A DNA stretch of 64,000 nt, from positions 1 to 64,000 of the forward strand of contig JANQHT010000088.1 of NCBI GenBank assembly GCA_028282545.1, read 5' to 3'. Under the pieces are notes generated by a model that was not told where the DNA came from, did no database searches, and was given only the letters and a program-made list of their open reading frames with translations. Shown piece by piece: positions 27,309 through 35,231 of the stretch. The stretch is from Spirochaetales bacterium. Its GTDB lineage: Bacteria > Spirochaetota > Spirochaetia > DSM-27196 > Alkalispirochaetaceae. Within the stretch, counting starts at the first letter, position 1; every line of letters starts with the position of its first letter. Position numbers and translations under genes: made by a program.

Positions 27309-28491
27309 CTCGCCCTTCGGATGGGCGATAGTAGGAACCGGCATCCACGGATCGTTCCTCGTACGGACAATGGTGGAGGACCTCGGCATATCCCCCGGTT
27401 CGATCGTCGCTTTTGACCCGCACAGCGAGCCCTTGGCGCTTTGGCGGCGGCGCTCACGGAACATCATGATGACCCATCTTCGATCGCCGGCGAGCCACGG
27501 CTTGCACACCGATTTCCGTACGATCCGGCGATTCGCAACAGCCCGGGGCCGAACGGACTTCACCCTGCCCTATCACCGGCCGTCGGCAGAGCTGTTTGAC
27601 GATCACGCCCGCACCGTCCTGGCGGACACATGGTCTCGCGTGGCGCGCCGGGTCGAATCGGTTCGTGCCGTCTTTCCCGTTTCCGGCGGCTACGTCCTCA
27701 GTGGTGAATCGACCGAGGCGACCGCGAAACGCGTCATTCTCGCCCCGGGACAACCGGCGCCCCGCGTTCCCGAATGGGCGGCCGCCGGAGGCGTCTCGAT
27801 TCCCCATATCTATGACGACGGCTTTGACGTATCGCGCTTTTTGACCGCCTCATCGGCGGCCATTGTCGGCGGCGGCTTGGGCGCCGTTACGCTGGCCGTT
27901 ACCGCGGCGGAGCGAGGCTGCAAGACGACACTGATCACCCGCGACCCCCGTACGGTGCACTACTTCGACAGCGACCCCGGCTATATCGGGCCGCGATGCG
28001 GTCCACGCTTTGCCGCCATACGGAGGTGCCGGGACCGCCGTGAGCTGATTCGGGCCGCCCGGCGAACGGGCTCGGTCCCCCCCGACGCTGAGCAGCGCCT
28101 GACGGCGGCGATCCGGGCCGGCGCCGTTTCCGAGGTCCGCGACGAAGTGGTCGATAGAGTCAACGCACCAGGTCGGGTCGAACTAATCGGGAGAAGCGGC
28201 CGTTACGGCCCCTTTGAACGAGTGGTACTGGCCACGGGATTTGCCGACGCCCCACCCGCGGGCGCACTTATTCGGCAGATCGCGCGTGCCACCGGCGCGC
28301 GCCTCGCTCCGGACGGCTTCCCCCTGGTGGACGAATCGCTGCAGTGGACAATGGACCTCTACGTATCCGGAGCTCTTGCGGAACTGACCGTAGGTCCGCC
28401 GGCGCGGAATATCATCGGCGCCCACCTGGCGGCGCGACGCATGTTCGGGGCTTACCCTTCGAGTACTTCCAGTTCTTCCTGTGAAGCCTGA
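27301..28491 (+). CDS. FAD/NAD(P)-binding oxidoreductase
   Basis: 396 aa. The N-terminus WAIVGTGIHGSFL is a dinucleotide-binding loop. RPSAELFDDH and a second Rossmann motif, AAIVGGGLGAVTLAVTAAERG, indicate a two-nucleotide flavoprotein related to lysine/ornithine N-monooxygenases or thioredoxin-reductase-like proteins. ERVVLATGFADAPP matches the C-terminal ATG motif. There is no redox-active CxxC. Substrate unknown. Its 3' end overlaps the convergent cyclase by 40 bp, and its last residues are low-complexity (SSTSSSS), perhaps shaped by that overlap. Confidence 0.8.
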   Translation: MTDSPFGWAIVGTGIHGSFLVRTMVEDLGISPGSIVAFDPHSEPLALWRRRSRNIMMTHLRSPASHGLHTDFRTIRRFATARGRTDFTLPYHRPSAELFDDHARTVLADTWSRVARRVESVRAVFPVSGGYVLSGESTEATAKRVILAPGQPAPRVPEWAAAGGVSIPHIYDDGFDVSRFLTASSAAIVGGGLGAVTLAVTAAERGCKTTLITRDPRTVHYFDSDPGYIGPRCGPRFAAIRRCRDRRELIRAARRTGSVPPDAEQRLTAAIRAGAVSEVRDEVVDRVNAPGRVELIGRSGRYGPFERVVLATGFADAPPAGALIRQIARATGARLAPDGFPLVDESLQWTMDLYVSGALAELTVGPPARNIIGAHLAARRMFGAYPSSTSSSSCEA

Positions 28492-29864
28492 TACTCGAGT
28501 ATGGCCCCCCGAAAACTCTCGAACACCATCGGGTAGACAACGTTGAAGAAGTAAGCTCGTTGGGCCATTTCCGACTTGATTGACTCGTAGTACTTGATGT
28601 GTTCCGTCCTGACCAGGTCAACGTAGTGGACAAAATCCGAGTAGGGAATAAACTCCGGCAGTTCCGCGGTACTCTGTTTTATGATGTCCTGGTAGCGTCC
28701 CAGGCGATTCATTAACTCAAAGATCGGGATATCCGCTGCGAGCCGGCGCTCTACCGCCTGGGCGTCGCCGTTCGCTTCCGCCACCATCTGTTCATAGCGC
28801 TTTGGGTACATCAGCTCGAAACTGTTCGACAGCCGGAAGTGGATGCCGATCCCGACGAGCGCTTCCTCGATCGCCTCTATGACGTACTGGTTCCCGCGAT
28901 AGTACTCCATCATTTCGACGATCATGTTTGCCCCGATTCGCCCGTGTTCCAGTAGAGCGACACACTGCTTTGCGATCTGTTCCGGTAGTTCCGGATTCAC
29001 CTGGACGCTGTACGTGCAAAAGCTTGCGTTCTTCTTGTCCTTGAGATCAACGCGTTTTTGGCTGAAGACCTCTTCTTCCTGGATTTTGGCGTAGCGACTT
29101 CCCAGAGCGGCAGCTTCCCGTCGGAAACGCTCGTAGTACTCGGTGGCAATGCCGTTCTCTTTAAGAATATCGTAATACGGACCGGCGATCCGCAATCCGC
29201 CCACCGGCGCCGTTGACTCCATCCGTTTCGCGTCGATCACCGGGAGCCCTATGACGTCCCACTGGCGTGCCCCTTCGGGTCCAAAGTTCCCGATCGTTAC
29301 CTCACCCAGATTCGCGCCGATTCGGATGCGAACCTGAAACATGGCGGTCATCGTGGAAGAGAGTTCCGAGTCGCTCCTGAGACGCTGAACGATCTTGAAC
29401 GCCTGTTCAAGGGCCGCCCTGTCCGTGTGTGTGGCGGCATCGTCGAGGAAACGCGAATCCGCCTGGTTGAAACGGACCGCCACGCGCTGCATCTCCACGC
29501 ACGTATAAAAGAGCTCCCGCGCGATATAGAGGCGCGTTTCCGCCGGATCCTCGCTGTTCCGAACTTTCGGATCGATCAGTCCCCCGTAGTGAAACATGAG
29601 GGAATCGCCCTCGATTTTGTTCAGGTATCCGCCGTGTTTTCGGAGAACGCTGTTGAACGCGGTGTACAGCCCGTTCAGGACGAGCTGGTTTTCCTTCGGC
29701 GTCAGGAATTTGGACAGGAACGTGTAGTCGGCAATGTCTATGAACCCGATCCCGATATCTACTTCTTCGCTGTCTTCCGGGATGCCGCCGAATTCGAGTA
29801 TCGCATCGACGAGCTGTTTTGGGAGATAGAAGTCCTCAATGCGTTCCCGTAATCGGTCGCTCAT
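28452..29864 (-). CDS. Class III adenylate/guanylate cyclase-domain protein
   Basis: 470 aa. The cyclase homology domain spans about residues 35-255: GFIDIADYTFLSKFL (first metal Asp), KIEGDSLMFHYG (second metal Asp) and IGANLGEVTIGNFGPEGARQWDVIG. In the next segment, VIDAKRMES, the transition-state Arg is kept but the Asn expected four residues before it is Ile. The C-terminal 200 residues are helical, charged and of unknown function. There are no membrane segments. The start ATG 29864 overlaps the ligA stop (ATGA), so it is co-translated with ligA. Confidence 0.85.
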   Translation of the reverse strand: MSDRLRERIEDFYLPKQLVDAILEFGGIPEDSEEVDIGIGFIDIADYTFLSKFLTPKENQLVLNGLYTAFNSVLRKHGGYLNKIEGDSLMFHYGGLIDPKVRNSEDPAETRLYIARELFYTCVEMQRVAVRFNQADSRFLDDAATHTDRAALEQAFKIVQRLRSDSELSSTMTAMFQVRIRIGANLGEVTIGNFGPEGARQWDVIGLPVIDAKRMESTAPVGGLRIAGPYYDILKENGIATEYYERFRREAAALGSRYAKIQEEEVFSQKRVDLKDKKNASFCTYSVQVNPELPEQIAKQCVALLEHGRIGANMIVEMMEYYRGNQYVIEAIEEALVGIGIHFRLSNSFELMYPKRYEQMVAEANGDAQAVERRLAADIPIFELMNRLGRYQDIIKQSTAELPEFIPYSDFVHYVDLVRTEHIKYYESIKSEMAQRAYFFNVVYPMVFESFRGAILEYQASQEELEVLEG

Positions 29865-31756
29865 CGATCAAAATCATAGCTGCCAGGGGCCAAACCATCA
29901 ACCAGCCGCCAAAACGCATCTTCGTCGATCACGGGAACCTCCAGTTCTCGGGCCCGGCGGTTTTTGGACGAGCCCGATTCCGGAGAATTGGTTACCAGAT
30001 AGGAGAGCCCCGCGGTTACCGAACTCTTCGTTTCGCCTCCCAGGCGCCGGACGAGCGACTCCGCATCGCTCCGTTTGGCTCGCTCTAGGGAGCCGGTGAA
30101 ACAGAAACTGATGCCGGCCATCGGTTTGTCCTCCGTATCGGAGGCGAGAAGCGTCACGTACCCGGCGTCGATGAGTCCTTCCATCTCTCCCCGAAGCGAT
30201 AGTAGGCCCTCCCTGATCACTTCCGCTTTCACCGGGCCAATCCCCTTTACGGCGGCAAGCTCCTCCGCGGTAGCTTCAAAGAGGCGTTGAATTGTACCAA
30301 ACCCGCCTTCCACGAGTTTCTCAACGGTGAGCTGAGCCACGCCGTCGATGTCGAAGCCGGCCACAAACCGGGGCAGTCCGATTTCGCTCGCCCCTGCGAG
30401 GTTGTCCAGGATCTTACGGGCGCTCTTCTCCCCGACCCCCTCGAAGGTCACCATCTCTTCTACCGTCAGGCGATAGAGGTCCGCGATGTTCTGTACACGC
30501 CCGCTGTCGAAAAGTTTCCGCAGGAGCGCGTCTCCGAAGTCGCGTACCTCCAGGACAACGATCCAGCGGTGAACACGGTGATACCGACGCCGGGGGCACT
30601 CGGGATTGGGACAGTAGACACGATTGCCTTCGTTCGTGACCGGTGAACCGCAGGTTGAACACACGTCGGGAGGAACGATCGACGCCGCCCCCTCGGGTAC
30701 GTGTACTACCGATTCCACCTTGGGTATGATATCGCCCCGTTTGCTGATCACGACTTCGGCCCCGATCTTGAGGCCCAGTTCAGCTATGAGGTCCGGATGG
30801 ACCAGGCTGGCCCGTCGAACGGTGGTCCCGGCGATTCGCACCGGTTCAACGATGGCCACCGGTGTATAGAGATGGCCCGATTCACTCCATTCGACCTCTA
30901 TGAGGCGGGTGAGCGCCTCCTGCCGGGCGAACTTGAAGGCGATCTGCTTCTGAGGCCTGGCGCGTCGCATGTCGGTCAGGTCAATCTCGTTTCCCTTTAC
31001 CACCAAGCCGTCGATGTCGTACCCAAGGGACCCCCGGATCGCTGCAACCGAATCGCGGTACTCCACGACGTCGCCGGGATTGAGGAACTCCCTGCATTCC
31101 GCCGTATGAAAACCGTTGCGAGAAAGCCATTCCAGTTTTGCCCTTTCGTCAGGGAAGGCCCCTTCTGTACGGAACGCGTCGTATACCAGGACACTCAAGT
31201 GCTCGCTGCCTGCGCCGTCTTTTCTACGCATCAAGCCGTTTGCGGCGTTCCGACAGTTTGCCTTGTCGGAGTAGTACCGGGAATGGATGTCGTGGGTCAT
31301 GATGACTTCACCCCGAACAGCGCCGGAAAAGGAGTCACCCACCTCGGCCACCACCCCCGCCATCCGACGGGCGTTTGCGGTTATGTCGTCCCCTACGTTT
31401 CCGTCGCCCCGCGTCACCGCGTGCTGGAGGTGCCCCTGCTCGTACTGGAGTTCGATGCTGGCGCCGTCGAGCTTGTACTGGACGAGGAGCGTCTCGTGCC
31501 CGATTTTTTCGGCCCACTGAAGGAACTCATCGGCGCTCGAAGCCTTTTCCTGGCTGTTCATCGGGATGAGGTGCGCCCGTTTCGAAAAGGCCGGTGATTC
31601 GTCCGCACCGACCCGGGAAAAGACCGGGCTCTCCGGTGCGCGATCACGGAGCTCATCCCAGAGCAGATCAAACTCCGCATCGCTGATCTCCGGCACGCCG
31701 TTGTAGTAGAGATCCTGGTGGTACGCGATCAGCGCTTCCAGTTCCTGAATAGTCAT
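29861..31756 (-). CDS. ligA: NAD-dependent DNA ligase
   Basis: 631 aa, a little shorter than usual (about 670). It starts with the Ia-type segment (YHQDLYYNGVPEISDAEFDLL), then the adenylation site YKLDGAS with its lysine, TRGDGNVGDDIT, RGEVIM, GLMRRKD and VAFKFA-like IAFKFA. After the OB fold come a four-cysteine zinc finger (CSTCG...YCPNPEC), helix-hairpin-helix repeats and a BRCT domain (GISFCFTGSLERAKRSDAE). It seals nicks during replication and repair. It is the first gene of a pair with the cyclase. Its start lies 21 bp from that of divergent thpR, leaving very little room for two promoters. Confidence 0.95.
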   Translation of the reverse strand: MTIQELEALIAYHQDLYYNGVPEISDAEFDLLWDELRDRAPESPVFSRVGADESPAFSKRAHLIPMNSQEKASSADEFLQWAEKIGHETLLVQYKLDGASIELQYEQGHLQHAVTRGDGNVGDDITANARRMAGVVAEVGDSFSGAVRGEVIMTHDIHSRYYSDKANCRNAANGLMRRKDGAGSEHLSVLVYDAFRTEGAFPDERAKLEWLSRNGFHTAECREFLNPGDVVEYRDSVAAIRGSLGYDIDGLVVKGNEIDLTDMRRARPQKQIAFKFARQEALTRLIEVEWSESGHLYTPVAIVEPVRIAGTTVRRASLVHPDLIAELGLKIGAEVVISKRGDIIPKVESVVHVPEGAASIVPPDVCSTCGSPVTNEGNRVYCPNPECPRRRYHRVHRWIVVLEVRDFGDALLRKLFDSGRVQNIADLYRLTVEEMVTFEGVGEKSARKILDNLAGASEIGLPRFVAGFDIDGVAQLTVEKLVEGGFGTIQRLFEATAEELAAVKGIGPVKAEVIREGLLSLRGEMEGLIDAGYVTLLASDTEDKPMAGISFCFTGSLERAKRSDAESLVRRLGGETKSSVTAGLSYLVTNSPESGSSKNRRARELEVPVIDEDAFWRLVDGLAPGSYDFDR

Positions 31757-31760
31757 CCCG

Positions 31761-31769
31761 TGCTAATAT
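31761..31769 (+). promoter_or_regulatory. Extended -10 of thpR
   Basis: TGCTAATAT at 31761-31769, with no good -35, lies 8 bases before GTG 31778. It suggests a leaderless thpR mRNA and shares its 21 bp spacer with the ligA start on the other strand. Confidence 0.4.
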
Positions 31770-31777
31770 ACACTCCC

Positions 31778-32311
31778 GTGCGTCTCTTTGTTGCGCTCTT
31801 CCCCAGGCACGATTCGTTTGCGACCTGGCTCTCCGACCTGCGCGCATCCGCCGCGGTGCCGGATCTGCGGTGGGTTCCTCAGGAAAACGTGCACATGACC
31901 CTGCTCTTTGTGGGCGAAACCCATGATGCCCGGCGGTATCGCGACGCCCTTGAGCGCGCCGCCGCGAACCACCCCGTTCCGAGCAGCCTTGTCACGCGTT
32001 CCGTGGGGCCATTCCCGAACGGGCGCAAACCGCGGGTCCTCGCCCTGCACATCGAAGATGGGACCGGGCCGATTCGGTCGTTGCGGGCGGGTATCATCGC
32101 CGAATGCGAGGAGAGAGGTCTCCCGTTTGATCGCAAGGCGTTTCGCCCTCACGTGACGCTCGCCTACGTGCGGCGCGGGTCACGAAGTGTGGACTGGACC
32201 TTTTGCTCTTCCATCGTGCCTCCGGAGAGTATTCCCTTGAGCGGTCTTTCACTGGTCGGAAGCGAACTGACGCCCGCCGGGGCGCGCTATACACCCATTT
32301 TTCAACTGTAA
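31778..32311 (+). CDS. thpR: RNA 2',3'-cyclic phosphodiesterase (2H family)
   Basis: 177 aa from GTG 31778; the longer frame would overlap ligA. It begins RLFVALFP and contains the two 2H motifs HMTLLFVG (near residue 43) and HVTLAYVRRG (near 127), which form the catalytic site. The rest, RWVPQENVHMT and VGPFPN, is also typical. The enzyme opens 2',3'-cyclic phosphates on RNA. No Shine-Dalgarno sequence precedes the start. An A-rich element 5 bp after the stop is the tail of a minus-strand terminator rather than a terminator for this gene. Confidence 0.9.
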   Translation: MRLFVALFPRHDSFATWLSDLRASAAVPDLRWVPQENVHMTLLFVGETHDARRYRDALERAAANHPVPSSLVTRSVGPFPNGRKPRVLALHIEDGTGPIRSLRAGIIAECEERGLPFDRKAFRPHVTLAYVRRGSRSVDWTFCSSIVPPESIPLSGLSLVGSELTPAGARYTPIFQL

Positions 32312-32315
32312 CCAT

Positions 32316-32355
32316 AAAAAAAGCCCGCCGAGGAAAGGAGGCAACCTCGACGGGC
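32316..32355 (-). terminator. Rho-independent terminator, minus strand
   Basis: An 11 bp stem with an 11-base loop and a T7 tail on the minus strand. No minus-strand protein gene lies to its right, so it must end a non-coding or antisense transcript. Confidence 0.75.
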
Positions 32356-32391
32356 ACAGGCAAAAACATGCTGACTCACTTAATAAACAAC
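32316..32391 (-). ncRNA. Candidate small RNA with anti-Shine-Dalgarno terminator loop, copy 1
   Basis: Read on the minus strand: the box GTTGTTTATTAAGTG (32391-32377), 21 bases, then an 11 bp stem (GCCCGTCGAGG with CCTCGGCGGGC, 32355-32345 and 32333-32323) with loop TTGCCTCCTTT and seven Ts (32322-32316). The single non-Watson-Crick pair is U.G in minus-strand RNA but C.A in plus-strand RNA, and only the minus strand has a T tract, so this strand is the transcript. The loop contains CCTCCTTT, the sequence at the 3' end of 16S rRNA. A second element with the same box and loop core lies at 49589-49675. The 5' end is unknown and could lie further right. Confidence 0.5.
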
Positions 32392-32419
32392 GGAATCGGC
32401 AAAAGGTAACACCTGTGAA

Positions 32420-32598
32420 GCGGTTCTCGTTGTGGAAATCCGATGACCGGCGCACGATTCTCGTCGTGACTGCCACCTGAAGGAAGAACAAAACGCTTGG
32501 CTTCGCTGCGCTGCAGAGACGCGTTTTGCTCTTCCTTCCGGGCGCGACCGGTGCCATTCAAATCCAACCAGCCAACTGCGCTCTACAACGAGAACCGC
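32420..32598. repeat. Perfect 14 bp inverted repeat around a nested hairpin
   Basis: GCGGTTCTCGTTGT (32420-32433) and ACAACGAGAACCGC (32585-32598) are exact reverse complements 151 bp apart. They enclose the long hairpin at 32479-32538. Confidence 0.7.
32479..32538. repeat. Long intergenic hairpin, 18 bp stem
   Basis: GAAGGAAGAACAAAACGC (32479-32496) pairs with GCGTTTTGCTCTTCCTTC (32521-32538) with one mismatch around a 24-base loop containing a GCTGC doublet. No T tract follows on either strand, so it is not a simple terminator. Confidence 0.75.
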
Positions 32599-32683
32599 CC
32601 GGCGTCTTGATAAGCCCAACGTCGTCGGAGGTCTCATCACCCTCCGTCCATACCGAGAGGTCCTGAACACCTGTGAGGCTACC

Positions 32684-32712
32684 TTGACACCGTTCGGAGG
32701 CGCCAATAGGGT
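32684..32712 (+). promoter_or_regulatory. Predicted rhomboid promoter, leaderless
   Basis: A perfect TTGACA (32684-32689), a 17 bp spacer and TAGGGT (32707-32712) lie 6 bases before ATG 32719. The -10 is poor but the spacing equals that of the other leaderless promoters in the window. Confidence 0.45.
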
Positions 32713-32718
32713 GCACAC

Positions 32719-33279
32719 ATGCGCGTTCGATACAACGCCCCGGCTACCCTGACCTTTGCGCTCGTCTCGTCCCTGGTTCTGGTACTGGACCAGACGGTTG
32801 CGCCGCACCTCATTGGAAACCTCTTTGTGGTACGGGGAACGATGAGTATAGTCGCGCCGCTCGACTACGTTCGGCTCTTTACCCACGTCATTGGTCATCA
32901 CAACTGGGCGCATTTGATGGGTAATTTTGCCTTTGTTCTCCTCCTCGGCCCCATTCTCGAAGAGAAGTACGGCCCGGGGCGCCTGCTCTTTATGATGGCC
33001 GTCACCGCGATCGTTACGGGCCTCGTCAACGTTGTGTTCCTGCAGACGGGTCTACTCGGAGCGAGCGGCGTGGTGTTTATGATGATCCTTCTCGTCTCAT
33101 TTACCAATATTCGCCAGGGCGAGATTCCCTTGACGTTTATCCTGATCGTCATCCTCTACCTGACTCAGGAGGTCGCGAACTCCCTGAGAAACGACTCGGT
33201 CGCGCAGTTCGCCCATATCATCGGCGGCGTCGTCGGCAGCATCTTCGGTTTCTACTCATCCGGAAAGAGGGCGTCCTAG
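32719..33279 (+). CDS. Rhomboid-family intramembrane serine protease
   Basis: 186 aa with about six hydrophobic helices. [11 protein letters not shown] matches the rhomboid HxxxN helix, LLGASGVVF carries the catalytic Ser (GxSG), and [17 protein letters not shown] supplies the catalytic His and the GxxxG packing motif. It cleaves membrane proteins within the bilayer; substrates are unknown. It overlaps prfA by one base (TAGTG), so translation of the release factor is coupled to it. Confidence 0.9.
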   Translation: MRVRYNAPATLTFALVSSLVLVLDQTVAPHLIGNLFVVRGTMSIVAPLDYVRLFTHVIGHHNWAHLMGNFAFVLLLGPILEEKYGPGRLLFMMAVTAIVTGLVNVVFLQTGLLGASGVVFMMILLVSFTNIRQGEIPLTFILIVILYLTQEVANSLRNDSVAQFAHIIGGVVGSIFGFYSSGKRAS

Positions 33280-34340
33280 TGGAAGAACGTATCGAACGGA
33301 TCAAAAAGCGGGCCGCAGAATTGGATACGCTCGTTGCGGATCCCGACCTCCACCGCGACCAGGGGCACGCCGCGGAGGTGTTGCGCGAACACGCCCGCGT
33401 CACGGAGGTACTCACCGCCTGGGGTGAACTCACCGCGGCCCGGGAAGCGCGCGCCGACAGTGAGGAGATGGCCCGGGCCGAGGAAGACGAAGAGATAGTT
33501 GAACTCGCCCGGACCGAGGTCGAGTCGTTGACCGCCACGATCGAAACACTGGAGAAGCGGATTCAGGTGCTGCTGGTCCCGCCGGACCCCCTCGATCAGA
33601 AGAACATCATTATGGAGGTGCGCGCCGGCACCGGCGGGGACGAGGCAGCGCTCTTTGCCGCGGACCTCTACCGGATGTACCAGCGGTTCGCAGAAAAGAT
33701 GGGGTGGCGTACGGAGATTATCGAATCCAACGCCACAGAGATCGGGGGATTCAAAGAGGTGATCTACTCGATCAGCGGCAAGGACGTCTACAGTTCCCTC
33801 AAATTCGAGAGCGGCGTGCACCGCGTACAACGGGTACCGACGACGGAGAGCGGGGGTCGCATCCATACCTCGGCGGTAACCGTCGCCGTGCTGCCGGAAG
33901 CGGAAGAGACCGATGTCGAGATCCGCACGGAGGAGTTGCGCATCGACGTGTTTCGCTCGTCGGGACCGGGGGGACAGAGCGTCAACACGACCGATTCCGC
34001 CGTCCGGGTTACCCACATCCCGACCGGCCTTGTGGTGAGCTGCCAGGACGAAAAAAGCCAGCACAAGAACAAGGCAAAGGCCCTGCGCGTCCTCAAGGCG
34101 CGACTCTTCGAACTGGAAGAACGAAAGCGCCAGGAGGAGATGGCGGCCGAGCGCCGCAGCCAGGTAGGCAGCGGCGACCGGAGCGAACGGATTCGCACGT
34201 ACAATTTTCCTCAGAATCGAATCTCCGATCATCGAATCAACCTGACGCTCTACCGGCTCGAGTCGGTCCTGCAGGGAGAACTCGACGAAGTCATTGAGGC
34301 GTTGAAAATCCAGTCCAGCCACGAGAAGCTCCAGAACTGA
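33279..34340 (+). CDS. prfA: Peptide chain release factor 1
   Basis: 353 aa from GTG 33279, normal length. It has the stop-codon recognition region [20 protein letters not shown], where PTT is the PxT tripeptide of RF1, and the peptidyl-transferase motif [15 protein letters not shown] with GGQ near residue 231. It terminates at UAA and UAG. prmC, whose product methylates the GGQ glutamine, follows directly. A large open frame on the opposite strand is a shadow. Confidence 0.97.
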   Translation: MEERIERIKKRAAELDTLVADPDLHRDQGHAAEVLREHARVTEVLTAWGELTAAREARADSEEMARAEEDEEIVELARTEVESLTATIETLEKRIQVLLVPPDPLDQKNIIMEVRAGTGGDEAALFAADLYRMYQRFAEKMGWRTEIIESNATEIGGFKEVIYSISGKDVYSSLKFESGVHRVQRVPTTESGGRIHTSAVTVAVLPEAEETDVEIRTEELRIDVFRSSGPGGQSVNTTDSAVRVTHIPTGLVVSCQDEKSQHKNKAKALRVLKARLFELEERKRQEEMAAERRSQVGSGDRSERIRTYNFPQNRISDHRINLTLYRLESVLQGELDEVIEALKIQSSHEKLQN

Positions 34341-34346
34341 GTTGCC

Positions 34347-35231
34347 GTGACGCTTCGTGAGTTCATCGTCGAGGCGGAGGGTCGGATCGGATCGGACTCC
34401 TCGTGGCTTGATACTATCGTATTGACGGAGTGGGCCTCGGGAATCCGCCGGGAACGCCTCCTGGCGGAATTGTCACGTCCGCTCGACGCCGTTCTTGAAT
34501 CTGACGCCGCGGTACGACTCGACGAGGCGATCGGAAAACGGGCCGCCGGTGTGCCGGTGGCCTACATCACGGGAAGCCGCGAGTTCTACGGCCGTCTCTT
34601 CGCCGTGAACCCGGCGGTCCTGATCCCCCGTCCGGAAACGGAATTGCTGGTTGAACGGGCGCTGGAGGCGGCCGAAAAGCGAGCCGCCGCGCTTATGCGG
34701 AGCGTCACGATTCACGACCTGTGCACCGGGTCGGGGTGTGTCGCGGTTTCATTGGCGGCCGAGCTTCACCGGGATGCGTACTCCGTCTCAATGTCCGATA
34801 TCAGTTCCGCGGCGCTTGAGGTGGCCCTCGATAACGCCCGGTCGCTCCTGGGTTACGATCTTGATGCGTGGGTTTCCGACCTGGGACTCCTCCATCCGCC
34901 GCGTCGATTCGACGTTGTCACGGCTAATCCGCCCTACCTCTCCTCCTCCGAGACACGGAATGTACTGTCAAAGGGCTGGGGAGAGCCGCCGAACGCTCTT
35001 GACGGTGGCGCCGACGGGTTTGAGATGTTGCAGCGGCTCGCCCGGGGAGCTCCGGCTACGATTAACCCCGGGGGAACGCTTCTGGTAGAGTGCGCGCCGA
35101 ACCAGGTGGAACGGCTCATGTCCGTGATGTACGAAGGTGGATTCCAGGACGTATACTCCTACCAGGATTTGTCCGGCGCCGATCGCGTCGTTGCAGGAGA
35201 GGTATTCGGTGGCACTGACCACGATTCGTGA
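34347..35231 (+). CDS. prmC: Release factor glutamine methyltransferase
   Basis: 294 aa. The N-terminal helical domain leads to PVAYITGSREFYGRLFAVNPAVLIPRPETELLVE, then the SAM-binding IHDLCTGSGCVAVSLA and the catalytic ANPPYLS (NPPY). It methylates the GGQ glutamine of RF1, encoded 6 bp upstream. GTG/ATG context: the start at 34347 is an in-frame GTG-type initiation after TTGCC. Its last 23 bp overlap the RelA/SpoT gene. Confidence 0.95.
   Translation: MTLREFIVEAEGRIGSDSSWLDTIVLTEWASGIRRERLLAELSRPLDAVLESDAAVRLDEAIGKRAAGVPVAYITGSREFYGRLFAVNPAVLIPRPETELLVERALEAAEKRAAALMRSVTIHDLCTGSGCVAVSLAAELHRDAYSVSMSDISSAALEVALDNARSLLGYDLDAWVSDLGLLHPPRRFDVVTANPPYLSSSETRNVLSKGWGEPPNALDGGADGFEMLQRLARGAPATINPGGTLLVECAPNQVERLMSVMYEGGFQDVYSYQDLSGADRVVAGEVFGGTDHDS

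Larger units (their letters stand above)
32312..32718. other. Gene-free structured intergenic region (407 bp)
   Basis: No convincing protein gene is present; the minus-strand frames here run into the rhomboid gene and have no family resemblance. The region holds a minus-strand small-RNA-like element (32316-32391), a 14 bp perfect inverted repeat (32420-32433 with 32585-32598) enclosing a long hairpin (32479-32538), an 11 bp direct repeat AACACCTGTGA (32408-32418 and 32666-32676), and the rhomboid promoter (32684-32712). Confidence 0.7.

Noticed and set aside
30701-31597. 298-residue plus-strand frame
   Set aside because: Shadow of ligA, no recognisable domain.
32479-32560. Possible SRP RNA, because the minus strand reads CCGGAAGGAAG
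   Set aside because: The flanking CAG/AGCAG symmetric loop and the surrounding SRP helix are absent; the match comes from the inverted repeat.
32380-32913. 177-residue minus-strand frame across the intergenic region
   Set aside because: Half of it is antisense to the rhomboid gene and its composition is low-information; the region is better explained as structured non-coding DNA.
33276-34322. 348-residue open frame on the minus strand
   Set aside because: It mirrors prfA, whose motifs are unmistakable; the minus product has no family resemblance and arises from GC-rich codon bias.
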